Shown piece after piece: positions 1 through 8,100 of a DNA stretch of 15,864 nucleotides. The stretch comes from JAKAQB01 sp035702855 (GTDB taxonomy: Bacteria; Actinomycetota; Acidimicrobiia; Acidimicrobiales; Palsa-688). Made by a program: the position numbers and the translations under genes. Every line of letters starts with the position of its first letter. Position 1 is the first letter of the stretch. Under the pieces are notes generated by a model. It worked only from the letters and a program-made list of their open reading frames with translations. It searched no databases and was not told the DNA's origin. The DNA is taken from positions 1 through 15,864 of the forward strand of contig DASSZM010000109.1 in the NCBI GenBank assembly GCA_035702855.1, in the 5' to 3' direction.

Positions 1-466
1 CTCGTTCGACATCGACGCCGCCATCCAGACCTACGTGCGGCGCGAGTACGGGATCGCCATCGGCGAGCGCACCGCCGAGGAGATCAAGGTCGCCATCGGC
101 AGCGCCTGGCCGCTCGAGGAGGAGATCAAGGCGGAGGTCCGCGGCCGGGACCTCATGAGCGGCCTGCCGAAGACGGTGATCCTTGCCCCCGAGGAGGTGC
201 GGGGCGCCATCGAGGAGCAGGTCGGCGCCATCGTCGACTCGGTGGTCAAGTGCCTCGGCAACTCGCCGCCCGAACTGGCCCAGGACCTCATCAGCCAGGG
301 CATCCACCTGGTCGGCGGAGGCGGCATGCTGCGCGGCCTCGACCGCCGCCTGGCGGAGGAGACCGCCCTGCCGGTGCACCTCGTCGACGCCCCCCTCGAG
401 TGCGTCGTGCTCGGGGCGGGCAAGTGCCTCGAGGAGTTCGACGCCGTCAAGGACCTGTTCATGTAG
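1..466 (+). CDS. mreB: Rod-shape-determining protein MreB, C-terminal part (5' end outside window)
   Basis: This is the last ~154 codons of an actin-like MreB/Mbl ATPase, which polymerises under the membrane and guides lateral cell-wall synthesis. The reading frame is open from base 2 to the edge, so the gene begins upstream; the GTG at 35 is an internal valine. Diagnostic stretches are the E-x-I-K-x-x-I-G-S-A segment near base 80, the GGGGMLRGLDRRLAEET segment (bases 314-364), which is the actin-fold phosphate/adenosine region, and the closing VVLGAGKCLEEF motif. The stop codon overlaps the end of the convergent HEAT-repeat gene by 8 bp. No mreC, mreD or rodA follows, unlike the usual mre cluster. 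The family call is firm; MreB versus its paralogue Mbl cannot be decided from this fragment. Confidence 0.93.
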   Translation, partial: SFDIDAAIQTYVRREYGIAIGERTAEEIKVAIGSAWPLEEEIKAEVRGRDLMSGLPKTVILAPEEVRGAIEEQVGAIVDSVVKCLGNSPPELAQDLISQGIHLVGGGGMLRGLDRRLAEETALPVHLVDAPLECVVLGAGKCLEEFDAVKDLFM

Positions 467-1064
467 CGAGCAGGTCCTCGGCCGCCTGGCGGACCTGCCA
501 GTCACGGTCCTCGAGGGCCCGCCGGAGGGCGGCGTCGACCTCCGGCCCCTCGAACGGCGCGAGGGCGAGCACCGCCCGCCGGCGCACCGCCGGCTTGTCG
601 GTCGTCGCCGCCAGGATGGCGGGGAGCCCGTCGACGTCACCCACCGCGCCGAGGGCGGCGACGGCCGCCTCCCGGCACAGCGGGTCGGGGTGCCGGCCGG
701 CGACGCCCGCCAGCGCGGCGACGGCCGCCCCGCCCCGCTCGCCGAGCTCGCCGAGGGCGAAGCAGGCCGCCTCCACGACGGTCGCGTCGGGGTCGCCGAG
801 CGCCTCGGCGAGCGGGCCCGGGTCGCCGGTCAGCTCGGCGGCGCGGCGGCGCACCGCCGCGGCCGGGTCCCGGCGGCCCCCGGCGAGGCTCGCCGCGTCG
901 AGCTGGCCCATGCGCGCCAGGGCACCGAGGGCGGTGGCGCGCACCCGGGGGTCGGGGTCGCCGAGGCCGGCCCGGGCGGTGCCCTCGTCGCCGAGGTGAC
1001 CGGCCAGGGCGACCGCACGCCGGCGCCCGGCCGGCTGGTCAGCCGCCGACGCTGTGGAGGGCAA
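459..1064 (-). CDS. HEAT-repeat protein
   Basis: A 201-aa, Ala/Leu/Arg-rich protein made almost entirely of HEAT-type helical repeats of about 30 residues. Successive repeats show the D-x-D/P-x-V-R-x-x-A-x-x-A-L pattern, for example DPDPRVRATALGALARMG near residues 37-54 and DRDWQVRQAAEDLLA at the C-terminus. Such solenoids bind proteins or form scaffolds, and the sequence gives no enzymatic residues. I find no signal peptide or membrane segment, so it is probably cytoplasmic. The best start is TTG at 1064, since no ATG or GTG lies near the first repeat; that start sits 26 bp inside the upstream membrane-protein gene, pointing to translational coupling. Its 3' end overlaps mreB by 8 bp tail to tail. 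The partner and role are unknown. Confidence 0.8.
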   Translation of the reverse strand: MPSTASAADQPAGRRRAVALAGHLGDEGTARAGLGDPDPRVRATALGALARMGQLDAASLAGGRRDPAAAVRRRAAELTGDPGPLAEALGDPDATVVEAACFALGELGERGGAAVAALAGVAGRHPDPLCREAAVAALGAVGDVDGLPAILAATTDKPAVRRRAVLALAPFEGPEVDAALRRALEDRDWQVRQAAEDLLAT

Positions 1065-1350
1065 GGGAGATGCCGGCCACGATCCCGGCGAGGATGCCGG
1101 AGGCCACGGCGGCGAGCACGGCGACGACCACCACGAGCTCGAGGAGCGACGCCAGCCGGCGCCAGCCGCCCACCCGGTAGCGGACGCGCCGGCGGCGCCT
1201 GGCGGCGGGGCGGCCCCGGGCGGGGGCCGGCCGGGGGGCGGTGAGCGCAGCGGCGGCGGCGCCGCTGCTCGGGGTGCCGCCGCCCTCGGCGGCGACTGGG
1301 TCGCCCCAGCCGCCGTCGGCGCCGGCCGACCGGCGGTCCCGGCGGCTCAC
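1039..1350 (-). CDS. Small single-pass membrane protein, unknown function
   Basis: A 103-aa protein with no family I recognise. The first ~50 residues are Gly/Ala/Pro-rich and probably disordered. A strongly basic cluster of five consecutive arginines at about 51-55 comes next, then one long hydrophobic helix at about 66-98 and a five-residue tail. By the positive-inside rule the N-terminal part should be cytoplasmic. Third codon positions are almost entirely G or C, supporting real coding. I chose GTG at 1350 because it overlaps the stop of the upstream 37-codon ORF in a GTGA arrangement and has a GGAG just before it; the frame stays open to 1440, so a 133-aa form is possible. Its 3' end overlaps the HEAT-repeat gene, so the two are likely co-expressed and may work together at the membrane. 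Confidence 0.65.
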   Translation of the reverse strand: MSRRDRRSAGADGGWGDPVAAEGGGTPSSGAAAAALTAPRPAPARGRPAARRRRRVRYRVGGWRRLASLLELVVVVAVLAAVASGILAGIVAGISLALHSVGG

Positions 1351-1460
1351 TGCTCCCGCTCGCTTCCGGAGGGGTGGCAGGCTGTGGCCGCCGAGGGCGT
1401 CACGCCCCGGCGCCGGGCGACGGCCCGGGCCACCAGCCACGAGGTGTTGCGCGTGCTCAC
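1347..1460 (-). CDS. Putative 37-aa leader ORF of the membrane/HEAT operon
   Basis: A 37-codon ORF starting at GTG 1460 and ending in TGA at 1347-1349, where it shares GTGA with the start of the downstream membrane-protein gene. About 35 of 37 third positions are G or C, as in the proven genes here. A TAGCCT -10-like hexamer lies 10 nt before the start, the same spacing as in front of the UPF0182 gene, suggesting a leaderless or nearly leaderless transcript. The peptide is basic (several Arg-rich stretches) with Ser/Thr, one Cys and one His, and has no membrane segment or known domain. It may be a real small protein, a translated leader controlling the next gene, or chance. The overlap plus the promoter make translation more likely than not. 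Confidence 0.45.
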   Translation of the reverse strand: MSTRNTSWLVARAVARRRGVTPSAATACHPSGSEREQ

Positions 1461-1470
1461 GACCCGACCG

Positions 1471-1476
1471 AGGCTA
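1471..1476 (-). promoter_or_regulatory. Putative -10 box for the small ORF/membrane/HEAT operon
   Basis: On the minus strand this reads TAGCCT, preceded by GG, and ends 10 nt before the GTG at 1460. It matches the TANNNT boxes seen before other genes in this window. I see no convincing -35. Confidence 0.4.
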
Positions 1477-1526
1477 CCAACGGCCATCCCCCCGGGGGGG
1501 ACCGTACGCGTCGGTGCCGGTCGTCG

Positions 1527-2678
1527 ATGACGGCCGAGGTGCGGCCGGCACGCCGGAGGCGCTGGTGGCGGCGCCCCACGCTGTGGGCGCTCGTCGTCGT
1601 CCTGGCGCTGGTCGCCGCCGCCGTGGGCTGGGCCTGGAACGGCGCCAGCGGCTACTACACCTACGAGCCGGGCAACGCCCTCCCGGTCACGGCGAGCACC
1701 GGATGCGTGACGTCGGGCGGCAACCCGCACCTCCCCGGCGGCGGGCTCTGCGCCCGCCTCGTCGTCCCGGCCGACCGGGTCCACCCGGTGGCGGGGAAGC
1801 TGCTCATGGTCGACGTGCTCGTCGGCCAGACCACGCCCTGGCAGTACGCCCTGGCGCGCCTCGGGCTGCTCGACACCTTCCAGCGGGCCGCCGAGCTGCA
1901 CTCGGCGCGCGACGTGCTCGGCGGGGCACCCGCCGGCCAGTTCACCTGCCAGGGCGTGCAGGAGATGGACCAGGCGACGACCGACGCCCCCGTCGCCGCC
2001 CTCCGGCGGTTGGGCTACTCGGTGAAGGCGACCTACCACGGCAGCCAGGTGTTCCTGGTGGAGGCGGGCTCGCCCGCCCTGAAGGGTGGCGTCCGCTGCG
2101 GTGACCTCATCGTCGCCGTCGACGGCCGGCCGACCCTGACGGCGGCGGCGCTGGTGCGCGCCGTAGAGTCGCACGCCCCCGGCACGGTCGTGACCGTCAC
2201 GGTCCACCGCCCGGGCACCGGCGGCCGCCCCGCGACACGGCGGGTGCAGGTCCGCCTCGGGAGCCGGCCCGGCGATCCGAAGGCCGGGTTCCTCGGCATC
2301 GCCACCCAGGACCTCCCGACCTACAAGCTGCCGTTCCACGTCGGCATCGACGTCGGCGACATCGGCGGGCCGTCCGCCGGCCTGGCGCTCACGCTCGGCC
2401 TGCTCGACGCCCTCTCGAGCGGGCACCTGACCGGGGGGCACACCGTCGCCGTCACCGGCACCATCGCCTCCAACGGCGCCGTCGGCCCCGTCGGGGGCGT
2501 GGCCCAGAAGACCGTCGCCGTCGAGCGGGCCGGGGCGACGCTGTTCCTGGTGCCGGCGGCCGAGGTGGCCACGGCCCGCCGGGAGGCCCGGCCGGGGCTG
2601 AAGGTCGAGGGGGTCACGTCGCTGGCGCAGGCCCTCGACGACCTCCGGGCGATCGGCGGCACCATCCCCCGGCCCTGA
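1527..2678 (+). CDS. Membrane-anchored PDZ-Lon (S16) serine protease, YlbL-like
   Basis: A 383-aa protease of the YlbL/SdrC-type family. Residues 18-37 form one N-terminal transmembrane helix after an Arg/Trp-rich start, leaving the rest outside the cytoplasmic membrane. A PDZ domain at about 166-230 (core LVEAGSPALKGGVRCGDLIV) should bind substrate C-termini. The S16 Lon protease domain spans about 255-375 and carries the catalytic dyad: Ser283 in GGPSAG and Lys328 in VGGVAQKT. No AAA+ ATPase domain is present, so degradation is ATP-independent or relies on unfolded substrates. ATG 1527 is the first start after which the basic-plus-hydrophobic anchor makes sense; the frame is open to 1374, but that extension is not protein-like. 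No clear Shine-Dalgarno is visible. It is divergent from the small membrane/HEAT operon. Family relatives act in envelope quality control; the substrates here are unknown. Confidence 0.9.
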   Translation: MTAEVRPARRRRWWRRPTLWALVVVLALVAAAVGWAWNGASGYYTYEPGNALPVTASTGCVTSGGNPHLPGGGLCARLVVPADRVHPVAGKLLMVDVLVGQTTPWQYALARLGLLDTFQRAAELHSARDVLGGAPAGQFTCQGVQEMDQATTDAPVAALRRLGYSVKATYHGSQVFLVEAGSPALKGGVRCGDLIVAVDGRPTLTAAALVRAVESHAPGTVVTVTVHRPGTGGRPATRRVQVRLGSRPGDPKAGFLGIATQDLPTYKLPFHVGIDVGDIGGPSAGLALTLGLLDALSSGHLTGGHTVAVTGTIASNGAVGPVGGVAQKTVAVERAGATLFLVPAAEVATARREARPGLKVEGVTSLAQALDDLRAIGGTIPRP

Positions 2679-2729
2679 GCCCGCCGGTGCCGCGGAGGGA
2701 GTATGCGTCGTCGGCGCAGTCCCCCCGCC

Positions 2730-2735
2730 TACCTT
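2730..2735 (+). promoter_or_regulatory. -10 box (TACCTT) for the DivIVA-domain gene
   Basis: TACCTT ends 7 nt before ATG 2743, which places the transcription start at or next to the A of the start codon. There is no Shine-Dalgarno, so the mRNA is probably leaderless. The -35 region is not recognisable. Confidence 0.5.
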
Positions 2736-2742
2736 GTGCGGC

Positions 2743-5094
2743 ATGGCTACAACGGCCCGTCCCAGCTTCACGACCGCGCGCAAGGGATTCGACCAGTCCG
2801 AGGTGGGCGCCTACCTGGACCGGGTGGAGGCCGAGCTGCGGGACCTGCGCGCCCAGGGTGAGGAGCAGCGCCAGCGCAACACCGCCCTCGAGACCGAGCT
2901 CGCCGCAGTGAAGGAGCGGCTCGAGGCGAAGCCGGCCGCACCGGCCGCAGGGGAGCTCGACGAGACCGCCATCGCCGCCGCCGTCGGTGAGGAGATGGCC
3001 AGCGTCATCCGCACGGCCCGGGCCGTCGCCGAGGACCTGCGCGCCAAGGCCACCGCCGACTCCGAGCGGATCCTCGGCACGGCGCGGACCGACGCCGACG
3101 ACATCATGCGCCGGGCTCGGACCGAGGCCGAGGAGGCCGTGACCGGGGCCCGGGCGGAGGCGACCCAGAGCCTCGAGTCGGCGCGGGCGGAGGCGGCCCG
3201 CACGATCGAGCAGGCCAAGGAGGAAGCGGACCGGCTGCTGCAGGTCGCACGGACAGAGGCGGAGCGGACCCGCGACGAGGCGACGCAGCTGTACGCCGCC
3301 CGGATCGAGGAGGCCAACCGCAAGATGGGGGAGGCCACGGCCGACGCCGAGCGCCACGCCGCCGAGATCCGGGCCAAGGCCACCGTCGAGGTCGAGGCCA
3401 TCCTCGCCAAGGCGTCCGCCGAGGCGGCGTCGATGCGTTCCGAGGCGGACCGCGAGCGGCGGGTGTCGCTGGAGCAGGCCGAGGCCGCCCGCGAGCGGAT
3501 CCTCTCCGACCTCGCCCGCCGCCGCCGGGTGGCGACGGTGCAGATCGAGCAGCTGCGCGCCGGGCGCGAGCGGCTGCTGGTCTCCTACAGCATCGTGCGG
3601 CGCACCCTCGAGGAGGTGTCCGAGGAGTTCCGCCGGGCCGACGCCGAGGCGCGCGCCGCCGCCGAGGAGGTCGGCCGGCGCCTGGCGGCCGAGATCGGCC
3701 CCGACGGCCGCCTCGACGACCTGCCCGGTGACTTCGCCACCGACGACGCCGCCGCCGCCATGGGGACCGCCGGCACCGGCACCGAGGGTGCCCCGGCTGG
3801 CACCGGCGCCCCGGACGGGACGCCCGGGGGCGAGGACGGCGGGACCCCGCCGGAGGGGGACGCCGGACCCGAGGGCGGCCCGTCGGACGGGGGCGGCGGG
3901 ACGCCCCCGCCGGCCGGAGCGCCGGCCGGCCCCTCGGCCGGCGCCGGCGCCGGTGACCCCGAGGGAGGCGCCGGCGGCCTGCGGGCCCACCACGGCGTGA
4001 GCCTCGCCGGTGACGGGCCGGCCCTGCCCGACGGCGGGCTCTTCCCCGGCCTGGGGCGCCTCCCGGTTGCGCCGTCCGGCGGCGACGACTGGCAGTCGTC
4101 GCCGGTGCAGCCCCGCCCGGCCATTAGCGTGGTGCGCCCCGACGACGATCCGGCCTCCGCCTCCCTGGCGGACGACGACCTGGTGATCGACCTGCGGTCG
4201 CTGCCCGCCCTGTGGGCCGGCGGGGCCCGGGCCGAGCAGCAGATCGGCGGGGAGGCCCGCGGGGGCGTCGCCATGCTGGTGGCCGATGGCGAGGTGCCCG
4301 CCGACGCCGTCACCGGCCTGTTCGAGCGGATCCGGGCGGGGCGGGCCCGCGACGTGCGCGAGGCCCGGCGCACCCTGGACGCCACCGCCCCGGGCGGGGG
4401 TGCCCCGCCGGTCCCGGCCGGCGAGCTGCTCGCCCGTCGCGACGGCGCCCTCGCCCTCCCGGCGCGGGAGCTCACCCGGCGGCTCAAGCGGGAGCTGCAG
4501 GACGAGCAGAGCGAGCTGCTCGACCGCCTGCGCAGTGCCGGCGCCTCGGAGGCGTCCGCCCTCCTCGGCAGCGCCGGGGAGCAGCTCATGCGCTTCGCCA
4601 CCGCTGCCGCCGCCTTCCTCGTGCAGGCCGGCGGTCTGGGCGCGGCCGCCGCCGCCGCCGACCTTCCCGGCGCCGACGGCGATGCCCTGCCCGACATGGG
4701 CAGGTCGAGCGGGCAGCTCGCCGATGCCCTCGTCTCCCCGCTCCGCCGGCGTGTGGAGGCGCTGCTCGGCGACCTCGGCGACGCCGACGACGGGGAGGCG
4801 CTCGTCGAGGCGATCGGCGCCGCCTACCGGGACACCAAGACCCACCGCGTCGAGCGGCTCGCCGTCGACCACCTCTGCGCCGCCTACGGCCTCGGGTGGT
4901 GGCACGCCGTCCCGGAGGGGACGCCGCTGCGCTGGGTGGCGGCCGACGCCGGCGGTGCCTGCGCCGACTGCGACGACGACACCCTCGCCGATCCCGTGGC
5001 CAAGGGTTCCCCGTTCCCCACCGGGCAGCTGTTGCCGCCGGTCCACGAGGGGTGCCGCTGCCTGCTCGCACCGGCCGGGACGCCGGCGTCCTGA
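2743..5094 (+). CDS. DivIVA-domain coiled-coil protein fused to a phage-head-morphogenesis-like C-terminal domain
   Basis: A 783-aa protein in three parts. Residues ~8-35 resemble the DivIVA/Wag31 N-terminus (FTTARKGFDQSEVGAYL), which binds curved membrane at poles and septa. Residues ~30-325 are an almost unbroken Ala/Glu/Arg coiled coil. Residues ~336-465 are a Gly/Pro/Ala/Asp low-complexity linker. The remaining ~315 residues look folded and end in a Trp followed by Cys740-x-x-Cys743, a Phe-Pro-x-Gly, PPVH768 and Cys771-Arg-Cys773, the pattern closing SPP1 gp7 / Mu gpF head-morphogenesis proteins and probably a metal site. No phage genes lie nearby. I chose ATG 2743 over TTG 2734 because of the -10 box placement and the domain start. 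The DivIVA part is fairly firm from pattern; the C-terminal match is by eye only. A role in polar growth or envelope organisation is inference. Confidence 0.82.
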   Translation: MATTARPSFTTARKGFDQSEVGAYLDRVEAELRDLRAQGEEQRQRNTALETELAAVKERLEAKPAAPAAGELDETAIAAAVGEEMASVIRTARAVAEDLRAKATADSERILGTARTDADDIMRRARTEAEEAVTGARAEATQSLESARAEAARTIEQAKEEADRLLQVARTEAERTRDEATQLYAARIEEANRKMGEATADAERHAAEIRAKATVEVEAILAKASAEAASMRSEADRERRVSLEQAEAARERILSDLARRRRVATVQIEQLRAGRERLLVSYSIVRRTLEEVSEEFRRADAEARAAAEEVGRRLAAEIGPDGRLDDLPGDFATDDAAAAMGTAGTGTEGAPAGTGAPDGTPGGEDGGTPPEGDAGPEGGPSDGGGGTPPPAGAPAGPSAGAGAGDPEGGAGGLRAHHGVSLAGDGPALPDGGLFPGLGRLPVAPSGGDDWQSSPVQPRPAISVVRPDDDPASASLADDDLVIDLRSLPALWAGGARAEQQIGGEARGGVAMLVADGEVPADAVTGLFERIRAGRARDVREARRTLDATAPGGGAPPVPAGELLARRDGALALPARELTRRLKRELQDEQSELLDRLRSAGASEASALLGSAGEQLMRFATAAAAFLVQAGGLGAAAAAADLPGADGDALPDMGRSSGQLADALVSPLRRRVEALLGDLGDADDGEALVEAIGAAYRDTKTHRVERLAVDHLCAAYGLGWWHAVPEGTPLRWVAADAGGACADCDDDTLADPVAKGSPFPTGQLLPPVHEGCRCLLAPAGTPAS

Positions 5095-5097
5095 TCG

Positions 5098-5135
5098 CCG
5101 GCGGGGACGCCAACAGCGCGGTGCACCCGCGCCGG
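5098..5135. terminator. Possible hairpin after the DivIVA-domain gene
   Basis: CCGGCGGGG (5098-5106) can pair with CCCGCGCCGG (5126-5135) with one bulged base and a 19-nt loop. There is no T tract, and the next gene's -10 box follows immediately. It may be a terminator or chance in GC-rich DNA. Confidence 0.2.
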
Positions 5136-5141
5136 TAGGCT
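5136..5141 (+). promoter_or_regulatory. -10 box (TAGGCT) for the UPF0182 gene
   Basis: TAGGCT ends 10 nt before ATG 5152, implying a leader of zero to a few bases. No Shine-Dalgarno is present. Confidence 0.4.
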
Positions 5142-5151
5142 CCGCCTCCAC

Positions 5152-8100
5152 ATGCGCAGTCCCGCAGAGCTCCCGCGCCGCATGCCCCGAACGTCGCGCC
5201 GCTTCCGTATCGGCGTGCTGGTGGCGATCGTCGTCCTGATCGTCGTGCTGAGCTCGGCGCGAGGCGTCGCCCGCTTCTACACGAGCTACCTGTGGTTCCG
5301 GGAGGTGCACTTCTCCTCGGTGTTCCGGGGGATGCTGCTCACCAAGATCGTCCTGGCGCTGGTCTTCTGCGCCCTGTTCTTCGCGCTGATGTGGGTGAGC
5401 CTGATGCTCGCCGACCGCTGGGCGCCGCGGGTGCTGCCCAGCGAGCAGCGCGACGAGCTCGTCGAGCGGTACCGCGCCGTCGTCTACCCCCGCGGGCGCC
5501 TCGTGCGGACGCTCACCGCCATCGTCTTCGCGCTGTTCGCAGGCATCGGGGCCAACGCCCAGTGGAACAACTGGGACCTGTTCCGCTACGGCGGGTCGTT
5601 CGGGGTGCGCGACCCGCAGTTCCACCGTGACGTCGGCTTCTACGTCTTCAAGCTGCCGTTCATCGAGTTCCTGCTCGGCTGGGCCTTCGGGGCGGTCGTC
5701 GTCCTCCTGCTCGTCACCGCCGTCGCCCAGTACCTCAACGGCGGGATCCGCTTCCAGGGCCCCGGACCGCGGGTCACCCCGGCGGTCAAGGCGCACCTGT
5801 CGGTGCTCCTCGGCCTGCTGGCCATCATCCAGGCGGTCAGCTACTACTTCGCCCGCCTGCAGTTGGTGCTGTCACACGCGCACGTCGTGGACGGCGCCAC
5901 CGCCACCAGCGTCCACGCCAACCTCCCGGCCGACGACCTGCTGATCGGCATCGCCGTCATCGCCGCCGCCCTGTTCCTGCTCAACATCCGCTTCCGGGGC
6001 TGGACGCTCCCGCTGACGGCGGTCGTCGTGTGGGTCGTCGTGTGGATCGTGGCCGGCAACATCTACCCGGCGCTGTACCAGGCGGTCCGGGTGAACCCGT
6101 CGGAGCTCAACCAGGAGTCGCGCTACATCGCCCGCAACATCGCCATGACCAGGCGGGCGTACGGGCTCGACCACGTCACGGTGGCGAGCACCTCGTTCAA
6201 CTCGACCAACTCCCAGACCGTCTCGGCCTCGCAGATCCAAGGTGACAGCCCCCAGGCCCGGGCCAATCGCCAGACCCTCGCCAACGTCCAGGTCGCCGAC
6301 CCGAAGATCCTCGCCACCACCTTCGACAGCCTGCAGTCGTTGCGGTCCTTCTACGGGATCAACAACCTGAGCGTCGACCGCTACCTGCTCGACGTCAAGG
6401 GCAAGGAGACCTACACCGAGACCCTCCTCGGTGTCCGGGAGCTCACCAACCAGGTCCCGAGCGGCTTCACGACCTCCCGCCTGCAGTACACCCACGGCTA
6501 CGGGGCGGTGGTCGCCCCGGCCACCCAGCAGGGCTTCTCGCCGACGGGGTACGCCAACTTCACCCTGCAGAACGTGCCGCCCCAGGGCGTCCCGGCGCTC
6601 AGCGAGCAGGGCGCCGAGGTGTACTTCGGCCGGGGGAGCGACTCCGGCGGCTACGTGATCGCCGACAGCAAGCTGCCGGAGATCGACTACGAGGACAACG
6701 CCGGCAACGAGGCCACCAACCACTACACCGGCTCGGGCGGTGTCCGGATCGGCAACTTCTTCCGGCGGGCGGCGTTCGCGCTCAGCTTCAACAGCCTCGA
6801 CATCCTCCTGTCCGGGCAGGTGACCGACCACTCCCGCATCCTCTACAACCGCAACCTGATGGCGCGGGTGCAGAAGGCGGCGCCGTTCCTCAAGTACGAC
6901 TCCAACCCCTACGCCGCCATCGTCGGCGGGCAGCTGTACTGGATCGCCGACGGCTACACGACGACCGACAACTACCCGTACTCGCAGCAGGCGGACACCT
7001 CCCGGCTGCCGGGCAACTCGGGCCTGTCCGGGTCGTTCAACTACGTGCGCAACTCGGTGAAGGTCGTGGTCAACGCCTACACCGGCCGGATGTACTTCTT
7101 CGTGGTCGACCCGTCCGACCCGATCATCCGGACCTACGAGCGGGTGTTCCCCCACCTGTTCACGCCCGGCTCGCAGGCCGACGTCCTCATCCCGGGCATC
7201 ACCGCCCACTTCCGCTACCCGCAGAACCTCTTCACGGTCCAGACCAACATGTGGGGCCGCTACCACCTGACGTCGCCGTCCGCCTTCTACACGCAGGCCA
7301 ACGCCTGGAGCATCAGCGAGGACCCCGGCAGCGGCCATCCGAGCTCGCCCACCCGGACGACGACCACGCTGGCCACCGGCCAGATCGTGACCCGCTACAA
7401 GCTGTTCGACCCGCAGTACGAGCTGGCGGCGATGCCGGGCACGACCCAACAACAGTTCCTGCTCGCCCAACCGTTCGTGCCCGTCGCCAGCCAGGCCAAC
7501 CGCCAGAACCTGACGGCGGTCATGTACGCCTCGTCCAACCAGAGCGACTACGGCAAGCTCACGGTCTACGAGACCCCGTCCAACCAGGTCGTCAACGGAC
7601 CGCGCTTCGTCTCGCAGGACATCAACTCCAACCCGCAGATCTCCTACGAGTTCACCTACCTGGACCAGCAGGGCTCCTCGGTGCAGCTCGGCAACGTCGT
7701 GACGGTCCCGGTGGGCAACACGATGCTGTACGTGCAGCCGGTCTACGTCTCGTCGGTGACCAACGCCGTCCCGGAGCTCAAGGACGTCATCGTCGTGTAC
7801 GACAACGTCGCGTACCACAGCGGCAACGCGTCCCTCGACGCCGCGCTGTGCTCCATCACCAACCCGGACGGGTCCCGGCCGTTCTCCTCCTACTGCAGCA
7901 CCTCCGCCGCCCAGCGGCCGACGACGCCGGTCCCGGGCCAGAACGGCCGGGGCGGCACGAGCCCGACCACCAAGACGACCTCGCCGTCGACGACCACCCC
8001 GCCCACGTCGACCGCCCCGAGCGGGAGCGTCCGCAGCCTCCTCGCCGCCGCCCAGCAGGCGTTCCAGAAGGCCAACAAGGCGCTGGCCGCCGGCGACCTC

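Noticed and set aside
3751..4080. Gly/Pro-rich segment in the DivIVA-domain gene as a possible gene fusion error or inserted repeat
   Set aside because: The frame is continuous with consistent codon use, and no exact tandem unit is present; it reads as a low-complexity linker.
2614..5796. Very long open frame (over 1000 codons) on the minus strand opposite the DivIVA-domain and UPF0182 genes
   Set aside because: It runs antisense across two well-supported genes. Its composition (Gly/Arg/His/Val with no domain) is what the complement of GC3-rich coding DNA gives, and stop codons are rare in such DNA.
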